23,463 nt of DNA, from positions 1-23,463 of the forward strand of contig WION01000705.1 of assembly GCA_015039365.1 (NCBI GenBank), given 5' to 3'. Position 1 is the first letter of the stretch, and each line of letters starts with the position of its first letter. This DNA is from Amanita rubescens (taxonomy: Eukaryota > Basidiomycota > Agaricomycetes > Agaricales > Amanitaceae). Under the pieces are notes generated by a model. The model ran no database searches. It was not told the DNA's origin and saw nothing but the letters and a program-made list of their open reading frames with translations. Position numbers and translations under genes: made by a program. Below, one piece after another: positions 10,389 to 21,400 of this stretch.

Positions 10389-10815
10389 TCATTGCGCACG
10401 ATCCTCCATTATCCTCTGTTCTCGCTCTCTCAGTTCCTTCCTCCGCCGTTCTGCCGCCTCAAGCCGGTCCGTCACTGCCTTTAGTTCGGCCTTTAGCTTC
10501 TCGTTCTCCTCCGTTAGTTTCAGGATGTTCGACGCCCGCTTCTTGACTTTCTCCTCTCTACGCTCGCATGTTCGTGCTCCTCTCTGCACCGTAGATGCAT
10601 GCACTTACCCAGGCGATTGGAACATTGACGAGAAATCGTCAAAGTCCGACTTGGGTATCTCCGGCAGTATCTCCACTTTATCTCTTATTTCCTCTCCCAA
10701 GTCTATATTCCTAGCTCCCAAGTAAATATCATATGATTTCCGTAGTGAACTTGGTAATCACGTACTCGACGCTGTCATTCACGATACTGTCTTTTGCTTC
10801 CACATCGTCACTCAT
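10389..10815 (-). CDS. Small acidic coiled-coil protein, function unknown
   Basis: Three exons (10766-10815, 10609-10710, 10389-10557) give 106 aa. I do not recognise the family. The first half is acidic with a short segment PKSDFDDFSSMFQSPG. The second half is one uninterrupted Lys/Glu/Arg coiled coil (ILKLTEENEKLKAELKAVTD and onward), about 50 residues. The introns are 55 nt (10711-10765, ending AGCTAG) and 51 nt (10558-10608, GTAAGT...CGTAG). A shorter second intron of about 27 nt would also keep the frame but is below the usual minimum. The start ATG lies 40 bp from the divergent PIG-Y start, and the stop is 69 bp upstream of the oxidoreductase start on the same strand. The exon structure is well supported by frame. 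A role as a partner in some complex is possible but unproven. Confidence 0.7.
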
Positions 10816-10855
10816 CGCGGTCGCTTAGACAAAAGTTGCGTGACTGGAAGTGGAA
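10816..10855. promoter_or_regulatory. Very short divergent intergenic region (40 bp)
   Basis: These 40 bases separate the start codon of the minus-strand coiled-coil gene from the first possible start codon of the PIG-Y-like gene. They must serve as both 5' leaders, or the two transcripts start inside each other's genes. No TATA-like motif is visible. If PIG-Y instead begins at the ATG at 11017, the interval grows to about 200 bp. Confidence 0.45.
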
Positions 10856-11296
10856 ATGGTACAGGATCAGGCTCTGATACTTAATATATACGCGACGCTC
10901 CTTGTTCCCAGGCCACCACCACCTGATGCACGCGGTGAGTATTCTTATTATGTAAATCTAATAAAAGAGTGTGAACATGTTGACTCCTCACCTACTACAG
11001 ACGTGTCATATATGAAATGCACGCAGGATATATCCTGATCGTCATATCGGCTTTGTTTTTTGTGATTGGAACGTACGCCATTCTCATTAGTGCTTTCTTG
11101 CCAACTCCAAGCAATCCTGTACGTTACCCTGTCTCATCTTATACTACACATTCTCATTCTCATCCCCACTTTCTAGCTTCTCAACACTCTTGCTACGGAT
11201 TCACATTATAAATATTTTACAGTTCTTATTATACCTACAACTGCATACTTCGTGATTGCAAATTGGGTTGGCTGGCAATACTACCAAAATTCCTGA
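10856..11296 (+). CDS. PIG-Y-like subunit of GPI-N-acetylglucosaminyltransferase
   Basis: PIG-Y (Eri1 in budding yeast) is a small membrane subunit of the ER complex that adds GlcNAc to phosphatidylinositol, the first step of GPI-anchor synthesis. Three exons (10856-10934, 11027-11118, 11177-11296) give 96 aa. Two membrane segments are visible: YILIVISALFFVIGTYAILI after the first intron, and VLIIPTTAYFVIANWVGW near the C-terminus. Between them are FLPTPSNP and HYKYF, the short loop and aromatic motif expected in this family. The first intron is longer than most here (92 nt), and an ATG at 11017 within it would give a shorter protein starting MHAGYILIVIS. That alternative is realistic. DPM2 is another two-helix ER protein of this size but fits less well. 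Its stop codon is 79 bp from the convergent Sfi1 stop. Confidence 0.7.
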
Positions 11297-11375
11297 TGTT
11301 GTACATATTGCATGTAGTAATAATACAAACACGGGATAAATAGAATAAATACTAAGCTCGATCGTTCATTACGCG

Positions 11376-14300
11376 TTACGGCCAAAACGGCTTTTTCTTT
11401 CTTTGGATATCCCGCAATTCAAGCCATAGCTTGCCTCGGTTCTCTTCTTTACCACCCGTACTGGATGCTGTGGGTGAAGACGGACGATTGCGCCCACTTC
11501 TAGCAGGGACGGATATGGTCGTTCGCGCCGGGCTAACTTCGCGTGGGTGTCGAGCTGAAATCGAGGACCTAGCCGGGCTCGTGGCATTACGCCTCTTCGC
11601 CCTGAGAAGATCGGCAATACTCTCTTTATAGCTGTTCGGTTTGGAAAGTAAAGCAGATATTGAAGGAGTAGATTCGTGCTCAGGACTATCTGTCTGGTTA
11701 TGCCGTCGAGTTAAAGCAGCCGCCTGAGCGGTGTGGGTCCCGCTACTGAGAGGCCGGGGCACGGCTGTTGGGAGACGAAGGTATCTTGCGCGCCTACCAA
11801 TGATATTGTTATTATCGAATTGTCTCACGAATCTTATACTTACGCGACTGCCTTAATGGACATTTTTGCGCGGTACGACTCGGTCCACTTCCCCATACAT
11901 CTCGCTTTTGGCCTGGGTTAGCCGATTTTCTCGCAGTTACCCCCAATACTCACAAAGGACTACTCTTTGATGTGCTTCTCGCGCCTTCTTGGCCTGTAAC
12001 GCACTGGGTAACGCGGAACACCATATTTCAAAATACTTTGCCTTCAGATTCATCGCGTGAAAACGCAAAGCAGGAAGAGACTGAAGGAAGGAAATCATCA
12101 AAACATGCTTCACAGTAGAAAAACAAAACTAGCCTTGGTTTTCGAATGCCATACGCCAAATGTTCGGAACAGTAAATTCCGACGATTTTGGAGAGAAACA
12201 TTGCGCTCCTTTGATTTATCAGTTCCTGCGCATGAAATTACACATCTTTACTGACCATCACTCGCAATTTCTCTTTCACGAAATGTTCTCTCCATTTGTC
12301 CCATGCATGCATCAGGAACATTGTGTTCATTTCCTCTTCCCTCTCTTTTAGAGTGATGCGACGACGTCGTACTGTGCGCGCGGCCGAAAGCCAACGATGA
12401 AGAAATTTACGCAAGCATTCTGGACAATATCGAATCGTCAAGTAGGCCCAGCCTCAGAAACGTCGTACATACCTTCTCTTTTGACGTATCGATAGCTTTC
12501 CATGAGACTCAGCTCTTCGGCGTGTCGGATGCAAGCGTTCTTCCATTTATTGAAGGCTATCCTGAGATGCTATAAGTTGCAATTCGGAACCAGTAATAGA
12601 CGGCAGCGAACTGACATTTGGGCAGACAAGTCATATTGTTGTGCTACCTCCAACTCTCGTAGCTTGACATTAATGACAGCTGTTGTCCAACGCCTGAGCG
12701 CATCCCGTACAGTTCGCTTCGTTCACAGATATCAACATTCGGAAAGTGCAGAGAAAAGAGATTTCCTGACCTTGGCAACCATCTCCCCAACGACTTGCCC
12801 TGAAATCCTACGCGTTCGTGCCTGTTCCGCGCGCTGCATCCATACTTGAAAAAAGCCATGTAAGTGCCTGAAAAGTGTATGAGACGAAGGTAATACCTGA
12901 AAATATGTTTTTTAACCGGCGAGCCTCAAAAGTTTTGAGCAGAGCTTCCCGCCGGCTTTGCTCTAATTGAAGACGCCAGACACACCAAGCCCGACGAAGA
13001 GCGAGAGTGTTATGCGCTTTTCTAGCTGACTTGGCAATTTTTAATCTCCTGCGCAGTGCGAGACGCCATGCCAGAAGCATGCGATCTAACACTTGGGTGG
13101 AATGATACTGCATCGCATATGCATAGGCATTTTGACGTGTTATAAAGTTACGTTGCCAAGTCTTAAACGTCGCAGTTAGCGCACTGGACCGAGGTCTAGC
13201 AGAGAACTGTAGGGCTTGATCTACAGGTATGGATGTTGACTTTTGTATAATGACCCTATGCTATGACGCACCTTCATTCTGCCTCTGGTCTTGCAGGCGC
13301 TTCTGCCAAATAAGCAAAGTGTCTCTGAGATATCTCATATTTATCACTCGCTCCAGAAGTAGCCCCCTCTCGCGCGCTCTCCAGATGCGTAGAACTGCGC
13401 GAAGGAGCAGATCATCTTGCCGTGCTATTTGTCTGTTGGCTCTGTCATCCATATGCTAAATGATGGGATAAATCAGCTTATACACAATGCTAGGGAAGCG
13501 CTCAGCCATACATGTAACCGATCGCGAGCTGCTTTCCAGGAGTTCAGCGAGCTCTTCACCAACTTGAAGTTGTAGAATGTTTGAGCCGCCTGAAGATCTC
13601 TCCTACACAGTAATGAAAATCTGGTGAATAAACGATCAACATTGACAAAAGCGTACGTTTGTTTTCTCCACATTGCCATGATGTTTTTCATTTTCTTTCG
13701 TGAATTTCGCTCCACAAAAACCTTCTCGGACAATGAAAGCTCTAACACATGCTTCCACCAGGCCCACTTCTGCACGACCAGCCGTTTCAGCCCACGTTGA
13801 GCAGTCTCATCCGCGAGGATATCTAACCTGTCAATATGTTCCAGCCTCTGCCGCCATCGATCAAAGAAGGCCCTAGTAAGACACCGGTCGCGATTATGAG
13901 CGGCAAGATATAAACGATAGAGATGTCGCCATTTTGCCCACGCATCTCTCTCAATCCTGGCTTCTCGTTTATCTCGAACAATCTTCATCCTCATTCGCAT
14001 AGTCCTGCCGCCACCTTTCCTGTCGCCTCCGCTTTAACTTGTCTATCCAAAGATCAAAGAAGCATTTCAGGCGCTTTCTTCCCATTATCATTACTGCACG
14101 TTCGCGCAGTAATTGTCGCGATACTAATTCATTGCGCCAACGCTGCAGAGTGATTCGCAAAAGTAAATTGTCCCTTGCTCCATCGATCTGTTTACCAGTG
14201 ACCTTTCAAAATCATCAGTACAAGAAGAATACTTGGAAATCTCACGTACGATGACCCACTTATACCCATTCTTCCACATTTCCCAACATCGCTCGAGCAA

Positions 14301-15237
14301 TTTATCCTGGTAAAATAGTTGCGCCTCTTTCTCGTCCCGCTCCATTTGTATTTTCTTCCATGCTTCGTTTTCATTCACGACGCATTCCCTTCCTTTCCCT
14401 CGCTGCAGCAAGGACTTTTCGAGCGGCGGAAGCATCTATTGGGGCTTTCGGATTAAGGCTTATTCGCTGACTTGACTGAACAAGTCGATTGCGACGGGTT
14501 GAAGTTGGAACAACCTCCTTCTCCGTTGTCTTGTAAGATGGAGGGGTAGTTGACGGCGTCCCATTGTCTTCTGACGCCGATGTAGCCTCGCTCCGAATTG
14601 CAGAGATAGGCCTCAAGTATCGATTGGACACTGAGGCGGGGAAGCGTAAATTCGCATCTCTTACGTCGATCGTGTTCTCAGAAGGGCAGGGAGACTGCAC
14701 GCGACGTGGAAAGTTGGGTGTGTTGTGATACTGAGGGTTGGCATTATCCGTCTCGTCGACTTCGGATTCTTGATAGGTTCGAGGCTTGGGAGGTGCCCGT
14801 TTAGTCCCCGCCCCTTTCAGAAACTTCCGAGCAGAGTTAACACTGGGATTTCGTGAGGGTCCCGGGCGGCCACTGTCACTGGCATTGTATTCAAACCTGC
14901 GCTTGACCTCTTTCCATTTCTCTTGCCATGTTTCTCCCCTCCAATTCCCTACTTTCAACAGCTTGGCATAGCCAACCACTTCATCTTGCGCAAGTCCGCG
15001 TTCTGCCAGCACGACATTATAAGCTTCAAACACGGGCATAAAACCGACGGCCTTTGGGCCTGCACGCTCAAAGACGGCATCAAGGAAATCGATCTCTTCG
15101 GGGCTGAGATCCCTCAACTGCTGCTCGGATCTGATCGAAAGGTCGCTTGGGGATTGGTGTAGAATGCGTGTGCGTCGCGCTGGAGGCGATGCCCTTGTCG
15201 GCCGGAATCCATGCATTCGCGTGTCGAACGCGGCCAT
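11376..15237 (-). CDS. SFI1: Sfi1-like centrin-binding spindle pole body protein
   Basis: Sfi1 forms long helices that bind centrin (Cdc31) in the half-bridge of the spindle pole body and is needed for its duplication. The model has 14 exons and about 1,047 aa: 14482-15237, 14250-14435, 14015-14187, 13512-13956, 13272-13455, 12897-13220, 12771-12844, 12648-12716, 12473-12569, 12256-12419, 12134-12208, 11954-12080, 11844-11904 and 11376-11784. The N-terminal 250 residues contain LSPEEIDFLDAVFERAGPKA and a Ser/Pro-rich linker. The middle is a chain of Sfi1-type repeats with Leu-x3-Phe-x2-Trp spacing, for example LTRAFFDRWRQRL, LKNIFSVWMQRAE and LLFRTFGVWHSKT. The tail is basic and Ser/Pro-rich, ending RKKKPFWP. 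Introns 14436-14481 (GTTCAG) and 13957-14014 (GTGGCG) have weak donors and may instead be frameshifts. Intron 12081-12133 needs a GC donor. Confidence 0.82.
12081..12133 (-). other. Probable GC-AG intron in the Sfi1-like gene
   Basis: Joining VWHSKTK to SLPALRFHAMNLKAKYFEIW in frame requires a 53-nt intron that starts GCTAGT after AAG and ends CCTTCAG. The GT four bases further in leads to a stop soon after joining. AAG|GCTAGT is close to the usual GC-donor consensus. Confidence 0.7.
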
Positions 15238-15416
15238 AAAGAAGCTAATAGTAAGATTGCGACGCGTTATTTGTCATTGTTTGAAAAATCCACACCACTA
15301 TAATTATTCTACAGCTACGAGATACAAATGTTAAATCGTTAACGTCGTGGTCAATAATAAAACAAAGCTTTATGCAATAGATACGGGAATGTCATGGTGA
15401 CGGATGCCATAGATAA

Positions 15417-18400
15417 TCAAGGTCGCCTGTTTTGCGCTCTCGGGCGCTTGGATCGATGTCTCTGCTCGTCTCGGGGTGGGTCCTCACCCACATCAAACAC
15501 TACTCCAGGGCGTAAAATGCGTCGTCTTCCTTGAGCTTCCGCAAGCATCGCGGCTTGAATACCCTCTGTCAACCAGTCCTGCGCAGCCTTCATCGGATCT
15601 CGAGGAGATGGAATATGGATGGGAGGAGCCTGGCTAATGACAGAAGCGGTCGGGGAACCCACTACAGTATTCGGCTGAAGGTTAAACTTAGACCATGATC
15701 TTGGGTCGGCAATGATCATGCTTACCGCAGTACCATCTTGTGCCTCCATTGAGACCGCTGAAATTGTACGATTCCTTTTCTCTCTGAGATAGCGATACAC
15801 CTTCATGTTGGCAATGTTGGGGCTCTTCCTACCATGCCTGACAAGTTCAGGCTTAGTGCTGGGTCTACTCTGACCATTATCCAACGGTAGTGCCGCCGGT
15901 ACACTCTTCTTTGCGACTGGCCCAGCAACTGAGCTCGGTTGGGGCCTGGTTTTGCTTTCGCCCTGATCGTCTCGATTCGGAGGGTACCATATCTCATGTG
16001 GACGTTGTTCTGATTTTGGCTTCACTACGTCAAGGGAAACACTCTTCTTGTGCACATCATCTGGAGGCTTGGCTTTAGAAACGTCAAGGGATTGGCTCTT
16101 TTTGCGGGGTTCCTCGATCAACTCAGGGTGCTTTTGGATTCTCGGTGTGATAAGCCGTGGTTCGTGGTTTTCCAGCTGGTAACTTGTAGGGGATGAGTCG
16201 TGCAGATTCCCTGTCCCTTTTGCAAGATGATTACTCGTCGAGATAGGCATATCGACATTGCCTTTATGCTCAGAAGGTCCATGCGGGTCCGTGGACTTGG
16301 AAAGCAGGAGGGAAGCTGCTGGCACGACGCTGGGGCTCGATTCCTGAGCACGACTACTGGTATCCAGGTGCACTGCTTCATTGAAGACAGCCCGGCCGTT
16401 GGCTATGTCAAGAGTTCGAGGATTGGATGGTACATCGGACGGTCTGGACTGATGAGAAAAAGTAACATCCGTACGAGGGCCAGAATTCGACATTTTCGCG
16501 TGCGTGTTGGCGTGTCGAGAAGACGTGGGGTCGCCATTTTCTGTGGCATCGGCCGGCGGGCGTTTAACAGGCGTCGGAGGATGGGATGTTAATGGATTAG
16601 TTTGGTGAGACGGAGAATTTCTGGTCTGGCCAGCTTCTATCGAAGATGATTGGTATGGGTTGGCATGATTATGAATAGATAAAGTGTGTGATGAATGCAT
16701 TTGATTCTTTGGAGACTCAGATGGTATGTGCGATGTAGAGGAACTGATAGTCGGGTATAGTGAAGAAGAACGGTATACATGATGCGGGTATCCACTTGCA
16801 GGCAAATTAGGTCGATTGTATGCGTCTTGAACGAGAGTTTCTTGATTAATGTTGGACTTATGATTCGTTCCGTGATTCATATGGCTTAGAGTTTTCACAA
16901 CGGGACTAGGTGCATTATGCGACATGGAGGACGACGACCGAAGCATGGATTTTGGGGTCCCCGACACTGGGTGACGGCGATCAGCCTATGTGATTTGGAT
17001 TAGCATTAGTAGGAAACACAACGCGATTTCTAACCTCATTGCTAACCTCATTGGAAGACATCTGAAGATCTTCCTGAGGAAGGCCACTATGAGAAGACTG
17101 CGTGGATGGACTAGCTCGGGTCTTCTTGACGTGCCGATCCAAAGGTTGATCCAAGATTCTGGCCAGCCCTTCATGTTGAATTGTAGTTTTTTTGTCCTCT
17201 GGGACCTGACTTTCATTATGGCGATTGTAGACTTTCTCTTCCCGAAAACTAGGGGTGTCGAAGTGATTATTAACGTGAGGTGGTGGCTTTTTATCTGTAC
17301 TAGCTTCCTTGAACTGCTTTTGGAGAGTATCGCCTGCGTAGGTTGCGTTGTCGATCGTCTGATGGAGTGATGCCTGTGGGGAGTGTCGATGATCCGTTTG
17401 CCGTGGATGACGGGTGCTTTTGTGACCACTATCTCGGGAGATGACGGATATGGCGTGGTCCGTTGGTGCGATAATGATAACATCATCCACCGGAGCACCA
17501 CGGAAGGGTGTCATCAACTCCTGTTCCGTATATTGACCAACGCTCGACGTCCTATCTCCTTTGGCTCGTGCAGACGCCATGGGATCTTTTGGAGATGGCA
17601 TGCCGACGCCTGGTTGTTCAACGTGTCGCACAAGTGGAATAGGGGCCGCACGAACATTTGTTTCTTCACTGGGCTTCGATGATGAATGGGACGCAGCAAC
17701 GATCAATTCCTCCGCAGCCTTTTGAGTCGATGAACGATTGCGACTATGATTCGACGCTGGCGGTCTTGAAGGTACGTTCCGCGGCACTTCAGTGACATTC
17801 GAGGATTTACTAAGAGAGGGTTGAACGAAAGTATCGCGACGTAAAGACGTTGCAGGCGAATTAGACTGAAATGACTCCACGTTTGCTTGGTCTTCCCGAG
17901 AACGTGAATTGAATCCGTCTCTGTCTCCATGTTGGTCAGGTAACAAGAATTGCACATTTCCTCGACCCGCAGAACTTGTCGGATGACTGTCCCCCGCCAC
18001 CTGCTTATTCCACACAAACCCTTCGCCTGGAGTTTTGGATAACGTTTTCGTCACGGGTGTTGTAGTGCCAGTGGACTCGCCGATAGAACGCAAGTTCGTA
18101 AGAGGTATCGCGGAAGGCTCAGGTGGACAATACCTACGATGAACGGTCGTGTTGGGTTCCAATGACGTCTCAGGCTGAATGCTGGGTGGCAGGCCGTTAG
18201 GTGCTGATGTGCTAACATCCTCTGGAATGGGTGTCTTAACTTGTACTCGAGATAACAGCCCTTCTTGTTTGGAAACATAGAGGCCTGTCGTGCGAGTAGA
18301 GCTCGTCATTTGTGCGTTGTTGACGCCGGTGAATTGTCCATTAATTAAGATAGGCTGCTCTATAGGATAGGAAGGGAGCTCTGAAGCATTGGCGTTGGAA

Positions 18401-21400
18401 GAAGTGAATTTGTCCCGTGTGCTACCCTGTGAAGTCGACCACCCTACTCCGGAAGGTGGTCTTCGTGGGGGGACTTCAAGAGCATTTTGAGCCCTATCCG
18501 ATATCGACACTCTTTCTCTTTTTAGCTCTGGTTGCGTTTCTAAGGGTATGGCCTCTCTGATGTTACCCTGTAGAGATGACGACCCTGCTGCAGGGGGAGG
18601 CATTCGCGACGGTATTTCAGGGGAATTTTGGGCTCTGTCTACCACCAGTTCCCTTCCTCTTTTCGGCTCTTGTTGCGTTTCACAAGGTGCCGCCTCCGCT
18701 ACCGGGAGTCTTTCTCGTTTCGGCTCACGTTGAGACTCCAAAGATGCGAACTCTTTGCTGCCCTGTAAGGTAGGCCATCCTGCTGCAGATGGCGGTCTCC
18801 GCGGAGGGACGTCAGCATTTTGAACTCTATCGGCAACCGGCAACCTTTCTCTTTTCGACTCTTGTTGCATTTCCAAAGACGCTGCCTCTCTTACATTACC
18901 CTGTAGAGTTGGCCCTGTCGCAGAATGTATAATTCGCGACTGAACTTCAGGAGAGTTTTGAACTCCATCCACCACTGGCTTTTCTTTTTTCGGCTCTTGT
19001 TGCGGGTCCAACTCTTTTGCGCTGCCATGTAGAGTTGGCCGGCCTGGTGTAGCGGACGGTATTCGCAAGGGAGCTTCAGTGACATTTTGAACTCTATCTG
19101 CCACTGGTGCCTTTTCTCTCTTCGGCTCTTGTTGCGTTTCCAGATGTGCTACCTGTCTTACACTGCCCTGTAGAGTCGGCAACCCTGCTGCAGATCGCAA
19201 GAGAACTTCAGGAGCATTTTGGACTTTATTCGCCACCGACACCTTTTCTCTTTTCGGTTCTTGCTGCGTTTCCAGTTGTGCTACCTCTCTTACACTGCCC
19301 TGTAGAGTCGGCAACCCTGGTGCAGACCGCAAGAGAACTTCAGGAGCATTTTGGACTTTATTCGCCATCGAAGCCTTTTCTCTTTTCGGTTCTGGCTGCG
19401 TTTCCAGAGATGCGGACCCTTTGAAGTTGTTCTGCTGCGTCGGCCATCCTGCTGCAGAGGGCAGTCTCCGCGAGGGGAGTTCAGGAGCATTTTGGACTCT
19501 ATTTGCCACCAGCGCCTTTTCTCTTTTCGGCTCTCGTTGAGTTTCCAACTGTGCCGCCTCTCTTATGTTATTACCCTGCACTACCGCAGAAGATGGTATT
19601 CGCAAGGGAACCTCGGGAGCATTTTGAATTTCATCTGCCACCAGCACCTTTTCTCTTTTCAATTCTTGTTGCGGGTTCAAATGCTCTTTCGCGCTTCCCT
19701 GCAGAGGTGACCATCCGGCTGCCAAAGGCACTTCAGAGGGGTTTTGAACTCTACTTGCCACCAGCAACTTCTCTCGTTTCGGCTCTTGTTGAGGGTCCAA
19801 ATGTGCCACCTCTTTTATGCCGCCCAGTAGAGCTGACCCCCCTGCTGCAGAGGACAACATTCGCATCGCAGTTTCAGAGCCATTTGAAGCATTTTGAACT
19901 CTATCTGCCATCGACGCCTTTTCTCTTTTCGACTCTTGTCGTGTTTCCAAATTTGTCACCTCTCTCGTGCTGCTTTGTAGAGTCGACCACCCTGCCACAG
20001 AAGGTGGTCTTTGCAATGGAGCCTCGGGAACGTTTTGGACGTTATCCGTTACAGATCCCCTCTCTCTTTTTGGCTCTGGTTGCACTTCTAAATGTGTCAC
20101 ATCTTTCATGCTACCCTGTGGAGTCGACCATCCTGCTGCAGAAGGCGGTCTTCGCAAAGGAACTTCAGAAGTGTTGTGAACGCTATCCGCTACCATAGCT
20201 TTTTCTCTTTTCTGTTCTTGGGGTGGTTCCAAAAACACAGTTGAGCTGCCATACACAGAAGGCGGTCTTCGCACTGGGACTTCCGAAGCATTTTGAACCC
20301 GGTCCACTACTGGTTCCCCTCCCCTTTTCGGCCCTTGTTGCATTTCCAAAGGTACCGCCATCAAGCCTGGCTGAGGAACTACCCGGCTTCTTTCCGTTGC
20401 CACTTTCATCTCAGGTTCAAGAACGACGAAAGGAGACTAAAAGTATGTCAACACACAACATTGAGCATATGCTCGAGGAAACTTACTGTATTGGGAGCCT
20501 TGACTACACCTTTGGAACTGGTTTTTACAATTCCATTTGCGGAAGCAGGGATCGAATTGGGTGCTACGGATATGGGTGTGTCAGATGGAATGCTGATGTG
20601 TTTTCCCGTCTAAGAAAAGTGTCAAAGATTGTAAGATGTGTTCAGTTCAACAATACCTTGTCTAACGGATTTCTTGAGACTGGATGAGGGGCGACATGAC
20701 CAGAAGCAAATAGGTGCGCAGAATTATCGTGTGTGTAAAACTGAGTTTTATTTAAAAATGCACTAGCATGTTTTGTATCGCCATCATTCAGGGACCGTTG
20801 CGTCACGGGTACCGAACTGCCACCTTGCAAATCCCTTGGAACGCTAGGAATCGCTTGAGAACTCTCGACAGCCGGTCTGTCGTAAACTGATGCAAGTGGC
20901 ATGATCACGGTGGAGTTTCGCGCGAGCGAACGACTACCGGTGTTATTCAAGGAACTGGATGTTAGCTTGTGCATAGGAGTGCTTGTCCTATTGTCCGTTT
21001 TTGCGAGGGTCGCGGGAGGCATCGGGCTATTGTGGAGCGGCGAGTCAACAGGAACCTGTGTCAGATGAAGATGAGTGACGTCCTCTTTTTCTGTCCGGAA
21101 CGCGTGACTTGAAGGAGGTTGAGCTACCATGTCGCTTCGTGTGCTCGACATGACATGTGATGGATTATGTTTACTAGCAGCATGAGATAGAGATAGGACC
21201 TGTTTGCTATGTCAATAAGCCACGTTTTCGTTCACGGCGATTTCGCATTACCGCTATTTGATCCGGTACAAGACTAGTCATCTTTGATTGGCGCCTAAGC
21301 GCTCGTTGCGATGACATTCCTGGTTTGGCTCTGTTCTCTAATGTACCCTGTTCCAAGCGGATTCTTTAATAAAGACAATCTTTTGCACGAAGCGTTTAAT

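Noticed and set aside
10582..10608. 27-nt intron in the small coiled-coil gene
   Set aside because: It keeps the frame but is far shorter than the other introns here; the 51-nt alternative (10558-10608) has good donor and acceptor sites and also keeps the frame.
12868..12896. 29-nt intron in the Sfi1-like gene ending at the first TTTCAG
   Set aside because: It is too short and puts the next repeat out of frame; the 52-nt version (12845-12896) restores IFSVWMQRAE, a proper Sfi1 repeat.
19503..20198. 231-codon plus-strand open frame across the repeat array
   Set aside because: It is the antisense shadow of the in-frame minus-strand tandem repeats; its own repeated sequence simply mirrors them, and it lacks any recognisable domain or splice context.
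18406..20349. CRISPR-like array
   Set aside because: The repeats are long, contiguous, divergent and in frame within an exon of a eukaryotic gene, with no unique spacers.
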